Assembly (NCBI GenBank): GCA_029935295.1
Contig: JAOZKP010000164.1
Span: 1-6,455 of the forward strand
Length of the DNA: 6,455 nt
From: a bacterium
GTDB taxonomy: Bacteria; Desulfobacterota; Anaeroferrophillalia; Anaeroferrophillales; Tharpellaceae
Reading direction: 5' to 3'
Below, piece after piece: positions 1 to 6,140 of the stretch; position 1 is the stretch's first letter, and every line of letters begins with the position of its first letter. Both the position numbers and the translations under genes were made by a program. Below the pieces are notes generated by a model, which saw only the letters and a program-made list of their open reading frames with translations, did no database searches and was not told the origin of the DNA.

Positions 1-1443
1 TTAAAGAGAAAGTAATTCCCGGCAGGCCCGGCCGATTTCGGCAAACTCATCCGCAAAGATGGTCCGGGGATCAAAAACCAGCCAGTCATCAACAATTCTG
101 ACAACTATAGGCTGAGACCGAAGCCGTAAATACTCTTCAAGCCGGGTTGTACTCTGCCCCTGAACCCGAAGGAAAAGGGCAAAGGTATCAAGCTCCACCA
201 TCGGCAAAGCCCCGCCGCCGGCGCGGGAAACTGATGTTGCTACCCTCATTTGCAATCTTGCCGATGCGAAACAGGAACGTTTAATTACACGTCGCAATCT
301 TTGCGCCTGTTTTTTCAACTCATCTGCACCGACTGTCAACATCCGTAAAGTTGGAATATTGTCAACCACGGTGGCCGGATCAAGATAGTATTTCAACACC
401 GCCTCAAGGCCCGCCAGCGTCATCTTATCAATCCGCAAAGCCCGGTTTAATGGATGCTTTTTCAATTTTTCAACTAACTCCCGGCGACCGACAATAATCC
501 CGGCCTGGGGCCCGCCTAAAAGTTTGTCACCGCTGAAAGTCGCAAGTGCGATCCCGGTTGCCATGGTTTCCGCTACGGTTGGCTCACCGCGCAGACCGAA
601 AGCTTTAAGATCGAGAAGGTTACCGCTGCCGAGATCTTCAATCACCGGCAGGTCATATTTCTGCCCCAGCGCCACCAGCTCCCGCATCTCCGGCTGATAT
701 GTAAACCCGGCTATCCGATAATTACTGGTATGCACCTTCAGCAGCAGAGCGGTCTCTTCATTTATAGCGGCCTCGTAATCTCTCAAATGGGTCCGATTGG
801 TGGCCCCGACTTCACGTAATACAGCTCCGCCCTGAGTTACAATCTCGGGAATGCGGAAAGCCCCGCCGATCTCAACCAGTTCTCCCCGGGAGACCACAAC
901 TTCGCGCCCGGCAGCCAGAGCCGAAAGGGCTAAAAGCACGGCCCCGGCATTATTATTGACAACCATTGCCGCTTCGGTGCCGCACAGGCGGCAAAGCAGG
1001 TCTTCAACATTGACATAGCGAATACTGCGCGAACCGGTATTAAGATCATACTCCAGATTCGAGTAACCCGCCGCCACCGCCGCAATCTGTTCAACTGCCG
1101 TCGCCGGCAGGGGTGAGCGCCCGAGATTGGTATGAATAACTACACCGCTGGCATTAATTACTTTTTTCAAGGCCGGTGCGATAAATTCAACCAGATTTTT
1201 CTCAAGTTCCGGCCAGAAAATTTCAGCGGCAAGCAGATTTCTAACTTTAAGGTTTTCACGCAAGACTTTATCTTTAACTTTAGCCAATAATTTCCGGATC
1301 TCATCGGCCACCAGGGGCCGCGGAAAACGGGGCAAAAATTCGCGCAGCAAAGCTTCACGCAAAAGCTCGTCCACCGCCGGCAGCTGCGCCAGTTCGGACT
1401 GCAAACGTTTTTTTCCGGACTCTTCTGAATTTATTGTAACCAT
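1..1443 (-). CDS. selA: SelA, L-seryl-tRNA(Sec) selenium transferase
   Basis: This cytoplasmic PLP enzyme converts seryl-tRNA(Sec) to selenocysteyl-tRNA(Sec) using selenophosphate, which allows UGA to be read as selenocysteine. The protein is 480 aa from the ATG at 1443, close to the usual length of about 460, and ends with TAA at 1-3, so it is complete. In this numbering the N-terminal tRNA-binding region covers about residues 10-95. It is followed by VINASGVVIHTNLGRSPL near 95-112, a SelA signature, and by a PLP fold of the aspartate aminotransferase type. The segment SGDKLLGGPQAG near 304-315 carries the PLP lysine, about K307. A TTG at 1452 would add three residues, but it lies 1 nt from the ribosome site, whereas the ATG is 10 nt away. 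selA is the second gene after a radical SAM gene on the same strand. No selB, selC or selD is seen in the window. Family assignment is very secure. Confidence 0.97.
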   Translation of the reverse strand: MVTINSEESGKKRLQSELAQLPAVDELLREALLREFLPRFPRPLVADEIRKLLAKVKDKVLRENLKVRNLLAAEIFWPELEKNLVEFIAPALKKVINASGVVIHTNLGRSPLPATAVEQIAAVAAGYSNLEYDLNTGSRSIRYVNVEDLLCRLCGTEAAMVVNNNAGAVLLALSALAAGREVVVSRGELVEIGGAFRIPEIVTQGGAVLREVGATNRTHLRDYEAAINEETALLLKVHTSNYRIAGFTYQPEMRELVALGQKYDLPVIEDLGSGNLLDLKAFGLRGEPTVAETMATGIALATFSGDKLLGGPQAGIIVGRRELVEKLKKHPLNRALRIDKMTLAGLEAVLKYYLDPATVVDNIPTLRMLTVGADELKKQAQRLRRVIKRSCFASARLQMRVATSVSRAGGGALPMVELDTFALFLRVQGQSTTRLEEYLRLRSQPIVVRIVDDWLVFDPRTIFADEFAEIGRACRELLSL

Positions 1444-1453
1444 ATTTTCCAAA

Positions 1454-1460
1454 CCTCTTT
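1454..1460 (-). promoter_or_regulatory. selA ribosome binding site, deciding the start codon
   Basis: On the minus strand the sequence reads AAAGAGG, followed by 10 nt and then ATG at 1443-1441. The same site is only 1 nt from the TTG at 1452-1450, too close to serve it. This favours the ATG and a 480-residue SelA. Confidence 0.6.
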
Positions 1461-1468
1461 CCGCACTC

Positions 1469-2737
1469 TCACTTTTCAGTTTTCACTTTATCCACGACTT
1501 TATCACGGCAGATATCACGAAAATTATTGACCCCGATAAAAAATTCCCGCATCATAATCACCCAATAATAATAACCTTTAGGGGTCAGCGAGAGCTGGTT
1601 GCCTTCCTGTTTCAATGCCTTAAGCCCCTTAAATAGAGCTAACTCCTTCCAGAGGGCATCACTGAAAAAGTTACCATAACGACGGCGGACGGCGGCCATA
1701 TCGATTTTTGTCCCGAAAAGTTTGATCATAAAATCGTAACGCATACGCTCCAACAGGGAAAAATCTTTGCAGAAGGCGACGGCCGGCTGATCATTTTCAA
1801 GTTTATCGCAGTACTCCTCAACCGAAAAAGTGTTGGACATAATTTTGCCGTTGAGATAACTGAACGAACCGCTGCCGACCCCTAAATATTCATCATAATC
1901 AACAATATACTCATCAATCATCGCCCCCTGGCGCGAAAAACACCAGGCCGAACCGGTATTATAATCCGGTGTCAGCTGCTTAAATATTTCCTGATAATAG
2001 AGCTTCTCGCGCCCATAATCAACTTTGCCCAAGGTCTTGCTGATGATTTTTTCAGTCACAGTCGAAACCATCAACGGATAGAAGGTAACCTGGTCTGCCG
2101 GCAAACCCTTTAAAATATCAAGATCCCGTTGCAACGATGCCAACGTCTGCGACGGAAAATTAAAAATCATATCAACATTCAAAGTATCAAAAACCCCGTG
2201 ATAATTCTTCAACCGGGCTTCAATTTCGGCACCGCTGCCGTATTTATGGTAACGCTCCATCGCTTTCAGCAATGAGTCGTCAAAACTCTGGACCCCGACT
2301 GAAAGCCGGTTAACCCCGGCCTGCCGCAGCGTATTAACAATTTTATCGGTCAAATGATTGGGATTGGTTTCAACCGAGATCTCCCGTACCGGGAAACTCT
2401 CCCGAATAAGGTGCAGGGTGTCAGCCAGCTCATCCGGCAGCACCGTCGGCGTGCCGCCGCCGACATAAACTCCGGTACATTTGAAATCATAATTTCGATA
2501 GAGTTTGATCTCCCGCTGCAGAGCCGCAAAATAGCGCTTGGCCCGATCGGCCTGAAACTTAAAGCGATTAAAAGAACAGTATGGGCACAACTCTTCGCAA
2601 AAAGGGATGTGGACATATAAAAGATACTCACGCTCAGGATGACCATGCGGTAACTTTTCCAGGTTAAATTCATTGAAAGTCAGATAACGCTGATTTAGAT
2701 GACGAAGAATTTTCGTCATTGAAGTTTCAATAATCAT
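1469..2737 (-). CDS. HemN/HemW-like radical SAM protein (coproporphyrinogen III oxidase family)
   Basis: A complete 422-residue radical SAM enzyme of the HemN/HemW/HutW superfamily. The 4Fe-4S/SAM motif CEELCPYC has cysteines at 47, 51 and 54, preceded by YVHIPFC as in HemN and HemW. Next come GGGTPT at 93-98 (SAM-binding glycine motif), VETNP at 122-126, SVGVQSFDD at 146-154, NVDMIFNFPSQT at 187-198, and GVGSGSFSYLNG at 286-297, comparable to the GLGAGAH-type segment of HemW. A C-terminal winged-helix-like part (about 325-400) completes the HemN layout. Known relatives are oxygen-independent coproporphyrinogen oxidase (HemN), the haem chaperone HemW, and haem-degrading HutW/ChuW; sequence alone does not decide among them, so no symbol is given. 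The ATG at 2737 has AAGGA 8 nt upstream. Its TGA stop is 25 nt before the selA ATG, so the two probably share a transcript. Confidence 0.88.
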   Translation of the reverse strand: MIIETSMTKILRHLNQRYLTFNEFNLEKLPHGHPEREYLLYVHIPFCEELCPYCSFNRFKFQADRAKRYFAALQREIKLYRNYDFKCTGVYVGGGTPTVLPDELADTLHLIRESFPVREISVETNPNHLTDKIVNTLRQAGVNRLSVGVQSFDDSLLKAMERYHKYGSGAEIEARLKNYHGVFDTLNVDMIFNFPSQTLASLQRDLDILKGLPADQVTFYPLMVSTVTEKIISKTLGKVDYGREKLYYQEIFKQLTPDYNTGSAWCFSRQGAMIDEYIVDYDEYLGVGSGSFSYLNGKIMSNTFSVEEYCDKLENDQPAVAFCKDFSLLERMRYDFMIKLFGTKIDMAAVRRRYGNFFSDALWKELALFKGLKALKQEGNQLSLTPKGYYYWVIMMREFFIGVNNFRDICRDKVVDKVKTEK

Positions 2738-2769
2738 AAAGTGAGTCCTTATAAATCTGAATTTTAGCC

Positions 2770-2782
2770 TTTACGTAGTAAA
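2770..2782. repeat. Short palindrome TTTAC-GTA-GTAAA, possible operator
   Basis: A perfect 5+5 inverted repeat with a 3-nt centre, 33 nt upstream of the radical SAM start codon and next to a possible minus-strand -10 hexamer (TAAAAT). It could be a dimeric regulator site, but a repeat this short in AT-rich DNA can arise by chance. Confidence 0.2.
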
Positions 2783-2926
2783 ACTGGCATCGAAATAGAT
2801 CGACATTGAGATATAGCAAGTCACCGCCGGCATGTCTACAAAAAAGCATCCACATAAATCGACTCTTTAACTGGTTCAATTAGTCATATAACCCCGGCTA
2901 TTCCTTGTAAAAATAACTATTTTCGT

Positions 2927-2955
2927 TTGACATCGAAGAAAAAATTGTTTATGAA
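2927..2955 (+). promoter_or_regulatory. Candidate sigma-70 promoter of the cytidylate kinase-like gene
   Basis: A perfect TTGACA (2927-2932) is followed by a 17-nt spacer and TATGAA (2950-2955), which matches the -10 consensus at four of six positions. A start near 2962 would leave a leader of about 65 nt before the kinase ATG. This is a sequence match only. Confidence 0.45.
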
Positions 2956-3027
2956 GGAAAGTATAGAAACATTGAGTAGATAGAATTACTTATGGCACTA
3001 TATGGATACATACTTAAGGAGTAGTTT

Positions 3028-3702
3028 ATGTCAGTTATTACAATTTCCAAAGAGTTTGCTTCAGGCGGTCTTGACATTGCCAATAATCTTGCTGCAAAAC
3101 TTAGTTACGACTACCTTGACAAAGAGATTGTCAAACAAGTGGCTGACCATACAAAGGTTTCACACCAGGAAGTCAGAGATTTTGAGGAAGAAGGTCATAT
3201 AAATATCCGCGCCTATCTTTCACGCATTATAGACCTTGATATCTTCAAAGAAAACAGCGCATCCAATTCCGACGAAGAGATCGAAACCACTTACGATGAA
3301 CGTGACAAAATTCCCTACTCATTTGATACCCAGGGATGGATCGACAGCGACATTTACCGGGAGATGATCTGCAAAATTGTCTCGGAACTTGGTCAACGGC
3401 CAAATGTGGTAATTGTCGGCCGCGGCGGCCAATGCATCCTGCACGAACAGAGCAATGTTATCAATATTAGAATTATTGCGGCTATGAACGACCGAATTGC
3501 ACGTCTGAAAATCGACAATCCTGACTTGAGCGATAACAAGGCAAAAAAACAGATTGAAGCAATGGATAAAAAAAGTCAGGAATACATCAAGTTCTACTTC
3601 AAAGAAGATTGGAGTGACCCGAAACTCTACGACGTAGTACTGAACACCAGCCGGGTCAGTGATCAAAAAGCTGTCAGCTGGCTAGCGGAGCTCTGTTCTT
3701 AA
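3028..3702 (+). CDS. Cytidylate kinase-like family protein (Cytidylate_kin2 type)
   Basis: This 224-residue soluble protein resembles the cytidylate kinase-like P-loop family rather than canonical Cmk. The opening segment ITISKEFASGGLDIA (4-18) aligns with that family's pattern ITIS(R/K)-x-x-GSGG-R-x-I. VVIVGRGGQCIL (127-138) and the C-terminal KFYFKEDWSDPKLYDVVLNTS (188-208) are also typical. The P-loop is degenerate: the Walker A lysine is absent, as is usual in this family, and here the family's first G and its R are A11 and L15. An acidic stretch at about 72-95 looks like an inserted linker. The start is well supported by AAGGAG at 3016-3021, 6 nt from the ATG. True substrate and activity are unknown; a nucleoside monophosphate kinase role is only a family inference. 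The gene stands alone, divergent from the radical SAM gene, and looks AT-richer than the pan genes. Confidence 0.85.
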   Translation: MSVITISKEFASGGLDIANNLAAKLSYDYLDKEIVKQVADHTKVSHQEVRDFEEEGHINIRAYLSRIIDLDIFKENSASNSDEEIETTYDERDKIPYSFDTQGWIDSDIYREMICKIVSELGQRPNVVIVGRGGQCILHEQSNVINIRIIAAMNDRIARLKIDNPDLSDNKAKKQIEAMDKKSQEYIKFYFKEDWSDPKLYDVVLNTSRVSDQKAVSWLAELCS

Positions 3703-3730
3703 AATTTAACTAAAAAAACCAAAACGCCCT

Positions 3731-3762
3731 GTTAAGTATTGGCGTCAATGACGATACTTAAC
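3731..3762 (+). other. Stable hairpin downstream of the kinase gene
   Basis: GTTAAGTAT (3731-3739) pairs perfectly with ATACTTAAC (3754-3762). Inside, CGT (3743-3745) can pair with ACG (3751-3753) around a CAATG loop, leaving a TGG bulge on the 5' side. No T-run follows, so it is not an intrinsic terminator on the plus strand. It may protect the 3' end of the kinase mRNA, be a first stem of the pan leader, or be a protein operator. ACGCC (3724-3728) can pair with GGCGT (3741-3745) instead, so two exclusive folds are possible. Confidence 0.55.
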
Positions 3763-3763
3763 C

Positions 3764-3800
3764 CCGCTTGGATCTTCAATATAAGCGAAGACTGAGACGG
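3764..3800 (+). promoter_or_regulatory. Candidate pan RNA motif (cis-regulatory leader of panBCD)
   Basis: The RNA can fold into one 13-bp stem with two single bulged adenosines. From the outside, 3764-3766 pair with 3798-3800, A3797 bulges, 3767-3771 pair with 3792-3796 (two of these pairs are G-U), A3772 bulges, and 3773-3777 pair with 3787-3791 around a 9-nt loop. From memory, the pan RNA motif is a simple stem with two highly conserved bulged A residues, found before panB, panC or panD operons in Firmicutes, Chloroflexi and delta-proteobacteria, often in tandem copies. Position, strand, neighbouring genes and form all agree. I cannot compare with the covariance model, and only one convincing copy is seen. 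Its ligand or factor is unknown; control of pantothenate synthesis is the expected role. Confidence 0.55.
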
Positions 3801-3846
3801 TTGGACTTAATTTTGTTAGTTTACGCATATCTGCGCTATCAATTTT

Positions 3847-3878
3847 GCCCGCCTCTTTAGTTTGAGGTGGGCTTTTTT
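3847..3878 (+). terminator. Intrinsic terminator before panB, possible attenuator
   Basis: GCCCGCCTC (3847-3855) pairs with GAGGTGGGC (3864-3872) over 9 bp with one G-U, around an 8-nt loop, followed by six Ts (3873-3878). It lies 145 nt past the kinase stop and 64 nt before the panB start. It could end the kinase transcript. If transcription of the pan operon begins upstream of it, it would instead act as a regulated attenuator. Confidence 0.87.
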
Positions 3879-3942
3879 ATTTTCAGGCAACTGTCAACTT
3901 CAATCAATCCGTTAGTATTCATAATTTTTAAGGAAAAATTCA

Positions 3943-4734
3943 ATGGCAAAAACAGTAAACACCACAACCTTGGCTCAGATGAAAAGTGCCGGCGAAAAAA
4001 TCACTATGGTCACCGGCTATGACTATCCTTTCGCCCGCCTGCTTGATGAAAGCGGTATCGATACCATTCTCGTCGGCGATTCGGTCGGGGTCGTGGTTGC
4101 CGGCTATAAAGACACCCTGCCGGTGACAGTTGACGAAATGATCTACCACGGCCGGGCCGTCGTTCGCGGCACGGAACGCGCTCTGGTAATTATCGATATG
4201 CCCTTTATGAGCTACCAGATTAGTATCGAAGATGCCAAACTGCAGGCCGGCCGCATCATGAAAGAGACCGGGGCTGGAGCCGTAAAACTCGAAGGCGGGG
4301 TCACCATGCAGGAGACCATCAGAGCTCTGGTTGATATCGGCATTCCCGTCTGCGGCCATATCGGATTGACCCCACAGGCGGTCAACCAACTCGGCGGTTT
4401 CAAGGTCCAGCGGGAAAAAGAGCGGCTTATGCAGGATGCCCGGGCTGTGGCCAAAGCCGGGGCATTTGCCTTGGTTATTGAGTGTGTCCCTAGTAAAATT
4501 GCAACCGAAATCAGCCAGGCGGTTGACATCCCGACCATCGGCATCGGCGCCGGCAGCGGCTGCGACGGCCAAGTTCTGGTCTTACACGATATGCTCTCCC
4601 TCTTCGACCGTTTCCGCCCCTCTTTTGTTAAACAGTATGCCAATTTGGGTGAAGAGACGAAAAAAGCGCTGGTGGAATACAGCCGCGAGGTTAAAGCGGG
4701 AATTTTCCCTGGCGATGAGCACTCTTTCAAATAA
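3943..4734 (+). CDS. panB: PanB, 3-methyl-2-oxobutanoate hydroxymethyltransferase
   Basis: This enzyme transfers a hydroxymethyl group from 5,10-methylenetetrahydrofolate to alpha-ketoisovalerate, giving ketopantoate, the first committed step of pantothenate synthesis in the cytoplasm. The protein is 263 aa, the usual length, and is a (beta/alpha)8 barrel of the phosphoenolpyruvate/pyruvate superfamily. Visible signatures are VTGYDYPFARLLDESGID (23-40), LVGDSVG (43-49) with metal ligand D46, IDMPFMSY (84-91) with D85, VKLEGG (114-119), CGHIGLTPQ (137-145), E180 in the position of the catalytic glutamate, and IGIGAGSGCDGQVLVLHDML (199-218). AAGGA at 3930-3934 sits 8 nt before the ATG and supports this start. 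It is the first gene of panBCD; panC follows after 29 nt. Confidence 0.97.
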   Translation: MAKTVNTTTLAQMKSAGEKITMVTGYDYPFARLLDESGIDTILVGDSVGVVVAGYKDTLPVTVDEMIYHGRAVVRGTERALVIIDMPFMSYQISIEDAKLQAGRIMKETGAGAVKLEGGVTMQETIRALVDIGIPVCGHIGLTPQAVNQLGGFKVQREKERLMQDARAVAKAGAFALVIECVPSKIATEISQAVDIPTIGIGAGSGCDGQVLVLHDMLSLFDRFRPSFVKQYANLGEETKKALVEYSREVKAGIFPGDEHSFK

Positions 4735-4763
4735 CCATTTAATAAAATATCAATTCAACTATT

Positions 4764-5612
4764 ATGAAACAGATTAACAACAGCCATGAAATGCAGGCTT
4801 TTGCCCGGGAAAGCTGCCGCAACGGCAAAAGTATCGCTCTAGTACCAACTATGGGCTTCCTCCACGAAGGTCATCTTGAACTGATGCGCAGAGCCCGGGA
4901 AAAAGCTGATCTCGTCGTAGTTTCGATTTTCGTCAATCCGATTCAGTTCGGCCCCAACGAAGATCTTGACTGTTATCCCCGTGATTTAAAAGGTGATCTT
5001 GATAAGTGCCAATCGGTCGAAGTCGATATCGTCTTCACTCCGACCCCAAAAGATCTCTATCCCGATCACTTTCAGACTTCAGTTGCGGTCAGCGACATAA
5101 CCAAAGTCCTCTGCGGCACCAGCCGCCCGAACCACTTTCAAGGGGTCACCACTGTCGTCAGCAAACTTTTCAATATCACACTGCCCGATTTTGCCTTCTT
5201 TGGTGAAAAAGATTTCCAGCAACTCGCGGTTATCCGGCGGATGGTTGTCGACTTAAACTTCCCCCTGGAAATTATCGGGGTACCGATCGTCCGAGAAAGC
5301 GACGGCCTGGCAATGAGCTCCCGCAACGCCTACCTGCCCGCCCAAGAACGGGCTGAGGCCCCGGCAATTTACCAAGCTTTAACTTATGCGAAAGAGCTTT
5401 TCAGTCAAGGCAACAAAAACTCTCCTGAGCTCTGTCAGACCGTCTCCGAACAACTTAACCAAAATATTAAAAGTGATTTCATAATCGAATATATTGAGAT
5501 CTATGATTCTCTGAATCTCACTCAAATCAAAGATACAATCTTAGCCCCGGCAACCATATTGATTGCTGTCCATTTAGGAAAAACCAGGTTAATCGACAAC
5601 CTCCAACTATAA
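4764..5612 (+). CDS. panC: PanC, pantoate-beta-alanine ligase (pantothenate synthetase)
   Basis: This enzyme activates pantoate with ATP to pantoyl-adenylate and couples it to beta-alanine, giving pantothenate. The 282-residue protein has the standard length and the nucleotidyltransferase Rossmann fold. PTMGFLHEGH (28-37) holds the HxGH-type ATP motif (H34, H37), FVNPIQF (56-62) carries the substrate-binding glutamine Q61, RPNHFQGV lies at 121-128, GEKDFQQL (147-154) contains the active-site lysine K149, and LAMSSRN (182-188) is the KMSKS-like loop. All expected catalytic residues appear intact. No Shine-Dalgarno sequence is visible in the AT-rich 29 nt after panB, unlike for panB and panD. 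An in-frame TAA at 4743 excludes a longer start, so the ATG is secure. Translation may depend on coupling to panB or on an unstructured AT-rich leader. Confidence 0.97.
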   Translation: MKQINNSHEMQAFARESCRNGKSIALVPTMGFLHEGHLELMRRAREKADLVVVSIFVNPIQFGPNEDLDCYPRDLKGDLDKCQSVEVDIVFTPTPKDLYPDHFQTSVAVSDITKVLCGTSRPNHFQGVTTVVSKLFNITLPDFAFFGEKDFQQLAVIRRMVVDLNFPLEIIGVPIVRESDGLAMSSRNAYLPAQERAEAPAIYQALTYAKELFSQGNKNSPELCQTVSEQLNQNIKSDFIIEYIEIYDSLNLTQIKDTILAPATILIAVHLGKTRLIDNLQL

Positions 5613-5643
5613 ATCAAGATTCAAGTACAAAGGATAAGAAATA

Positions 5644-6006
5644 ATGTTACTTACTATGTTTAAAGGAAAACTCCACCGTGCCACCGTCACCGATGCCAAC
5701 CTCTCTTATGAAGGCAGTATCACAATAGACAAAACTCTGCTTGAGGCTTCCGGCATCCTGCCCTATGAACAGGTCCAGGTTTACAACCTGACTAACGGTG
5801 CCCGCTTCACTACTTATGTCATCGAAGGTAAATATGATGACGGAGAAATCTGCATAAATGGAGCTGCCGCCCGCCTGGCCCGTAAAGGCGACATGGTCAT
5901 CATCGCCGCTTATGCCACCATGGATGAAGAGGAAGCCCGACAGTTTTCCCCGAAAAACATCCTCGTTGACAGTAAAAACCAGATTGTCAATCAATCCGTC
6001 AAATAG
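5644..6006 (+). CDS. panD: PanD, aspartate 1-decarboxylase precursor
   Basis: This pyruvoyl enzyme decarboxylates L-aspartate to beta-alanine, the second substrate of PanC. The 120-residue proenzyme is close to the usual length of about 126. YEGS occupies 22-25, so self-cleavage is expected between G24 and S25, with S25 becoming the pyruvoyl group, exactly as in E. coli. K9, R54, T57, Y58 and N72, which line the known active site, are all present, and NGAAA stands at 72-76. The start MLLTMFKGKLHR aligns with E. coli MIRTMLQGKLHR, supporting the first ATG over the one at codon 5. AAAGGA at 5629-5634 lies 9 nt upstream. It is the last gene of panBCD, 31 nt after panC, with an intrinsic terminator 30 nt downstream. 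Confidence 0.97.
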   Translation: MLLTMFKGKLHRATVTDANLSYEGSITIDKTLLEASGILPYEQVQVYNLTNGARFTTYVIEGKYDDGEICINGAAARLARKGDMVIIAAYATMDEEEARQFSPKNILVDSKNQIVNQSVK

Positions 6007-6035
6007 CAATTTACCAACTCAAACTACCAACAAAA

Positions 6036-6080
6036 AAGCCCGGCCCTTTTTCAATAAAGATAAGGTGCCGAGCTTTTTTT
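6036..6080 (+). terminator. Intrinsic terminator of the panBCD operon
   Basis: AAGCCCGGCCCTT (from 6036) pairs with AAGGTGCCGAGCTT (6062-6075). The stem has a C-A mismatch and a C-T mismatch. It is capped by an A/T-rich loop and ends in a run of seven Ts (6074-6080). It ends the pan transcript and separates it from the CBS-domain gene. Confidence 0.8.
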
Positions 6081-6140
6081 ATCCCTTTCCAGAACCACAT
6101 TTTGCAACTTCAGATGATAAATTGACTTGCTAATATCGCC

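Larger units (their letters stand above)
2738..3027. other. Divergent intergenic region between the radical SAM-selA unit and the kinase gene
   Basis: This AT-rich stretch of 290 nt separates two divergently transcribed genes and must hold promoters for both directions. I see no ORF of convincing length, no tRNA and no intrinsic terminator. A minus-strand TAAAAT hexamer just before the radical SAM gene could be a -10 element, but I find no good -35 for it. The plus-strand promoter candidate is listed separately. Confidence 0.6.

Noticed and set aside
1358..1471. Possible UGA selenocysteine at the end of the radical SAM gene, with a 38-codon extension to the next stop
   Set aside because: The stop is at the expected family length, the extension runs out of frame through the selA ribosome site and start, and its translation is low-complexity and basic. 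Proximity to selA is not evidence of Sec use.
2993..3008. TGGCAC resembling a sigma-54 -24 element before the kinase gene
   Set aside because: The -12 position reads GGAT rather than TTGC at the required spacing.
2738..3027. selC (tRNA-Sec) or another tRNA near selA
   Set aside because: No GGTTCGAxxCC-type T-loop or acceptor stem was found on either strand here or in the other intergenic regions.
3731..3762. Bulged hairpin as a bacterial SECIS element
   Set aside because: No in-frame UGA lies just upstream; the kinase gene ends in TAA about 30 nt before it.
3940..4572. Long minus-strand open frame opposite panB (210 codons)
   Set aside because: It lies wholly antisense to a confidently identified panB, with no recognisable domain; it is a codon-bias shadow.
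5647..6009. Minus-strand open frame opposite panD, almost the same length
   Set aside because: panD is identified down to its active-site residues; the antisense frame has no family features.
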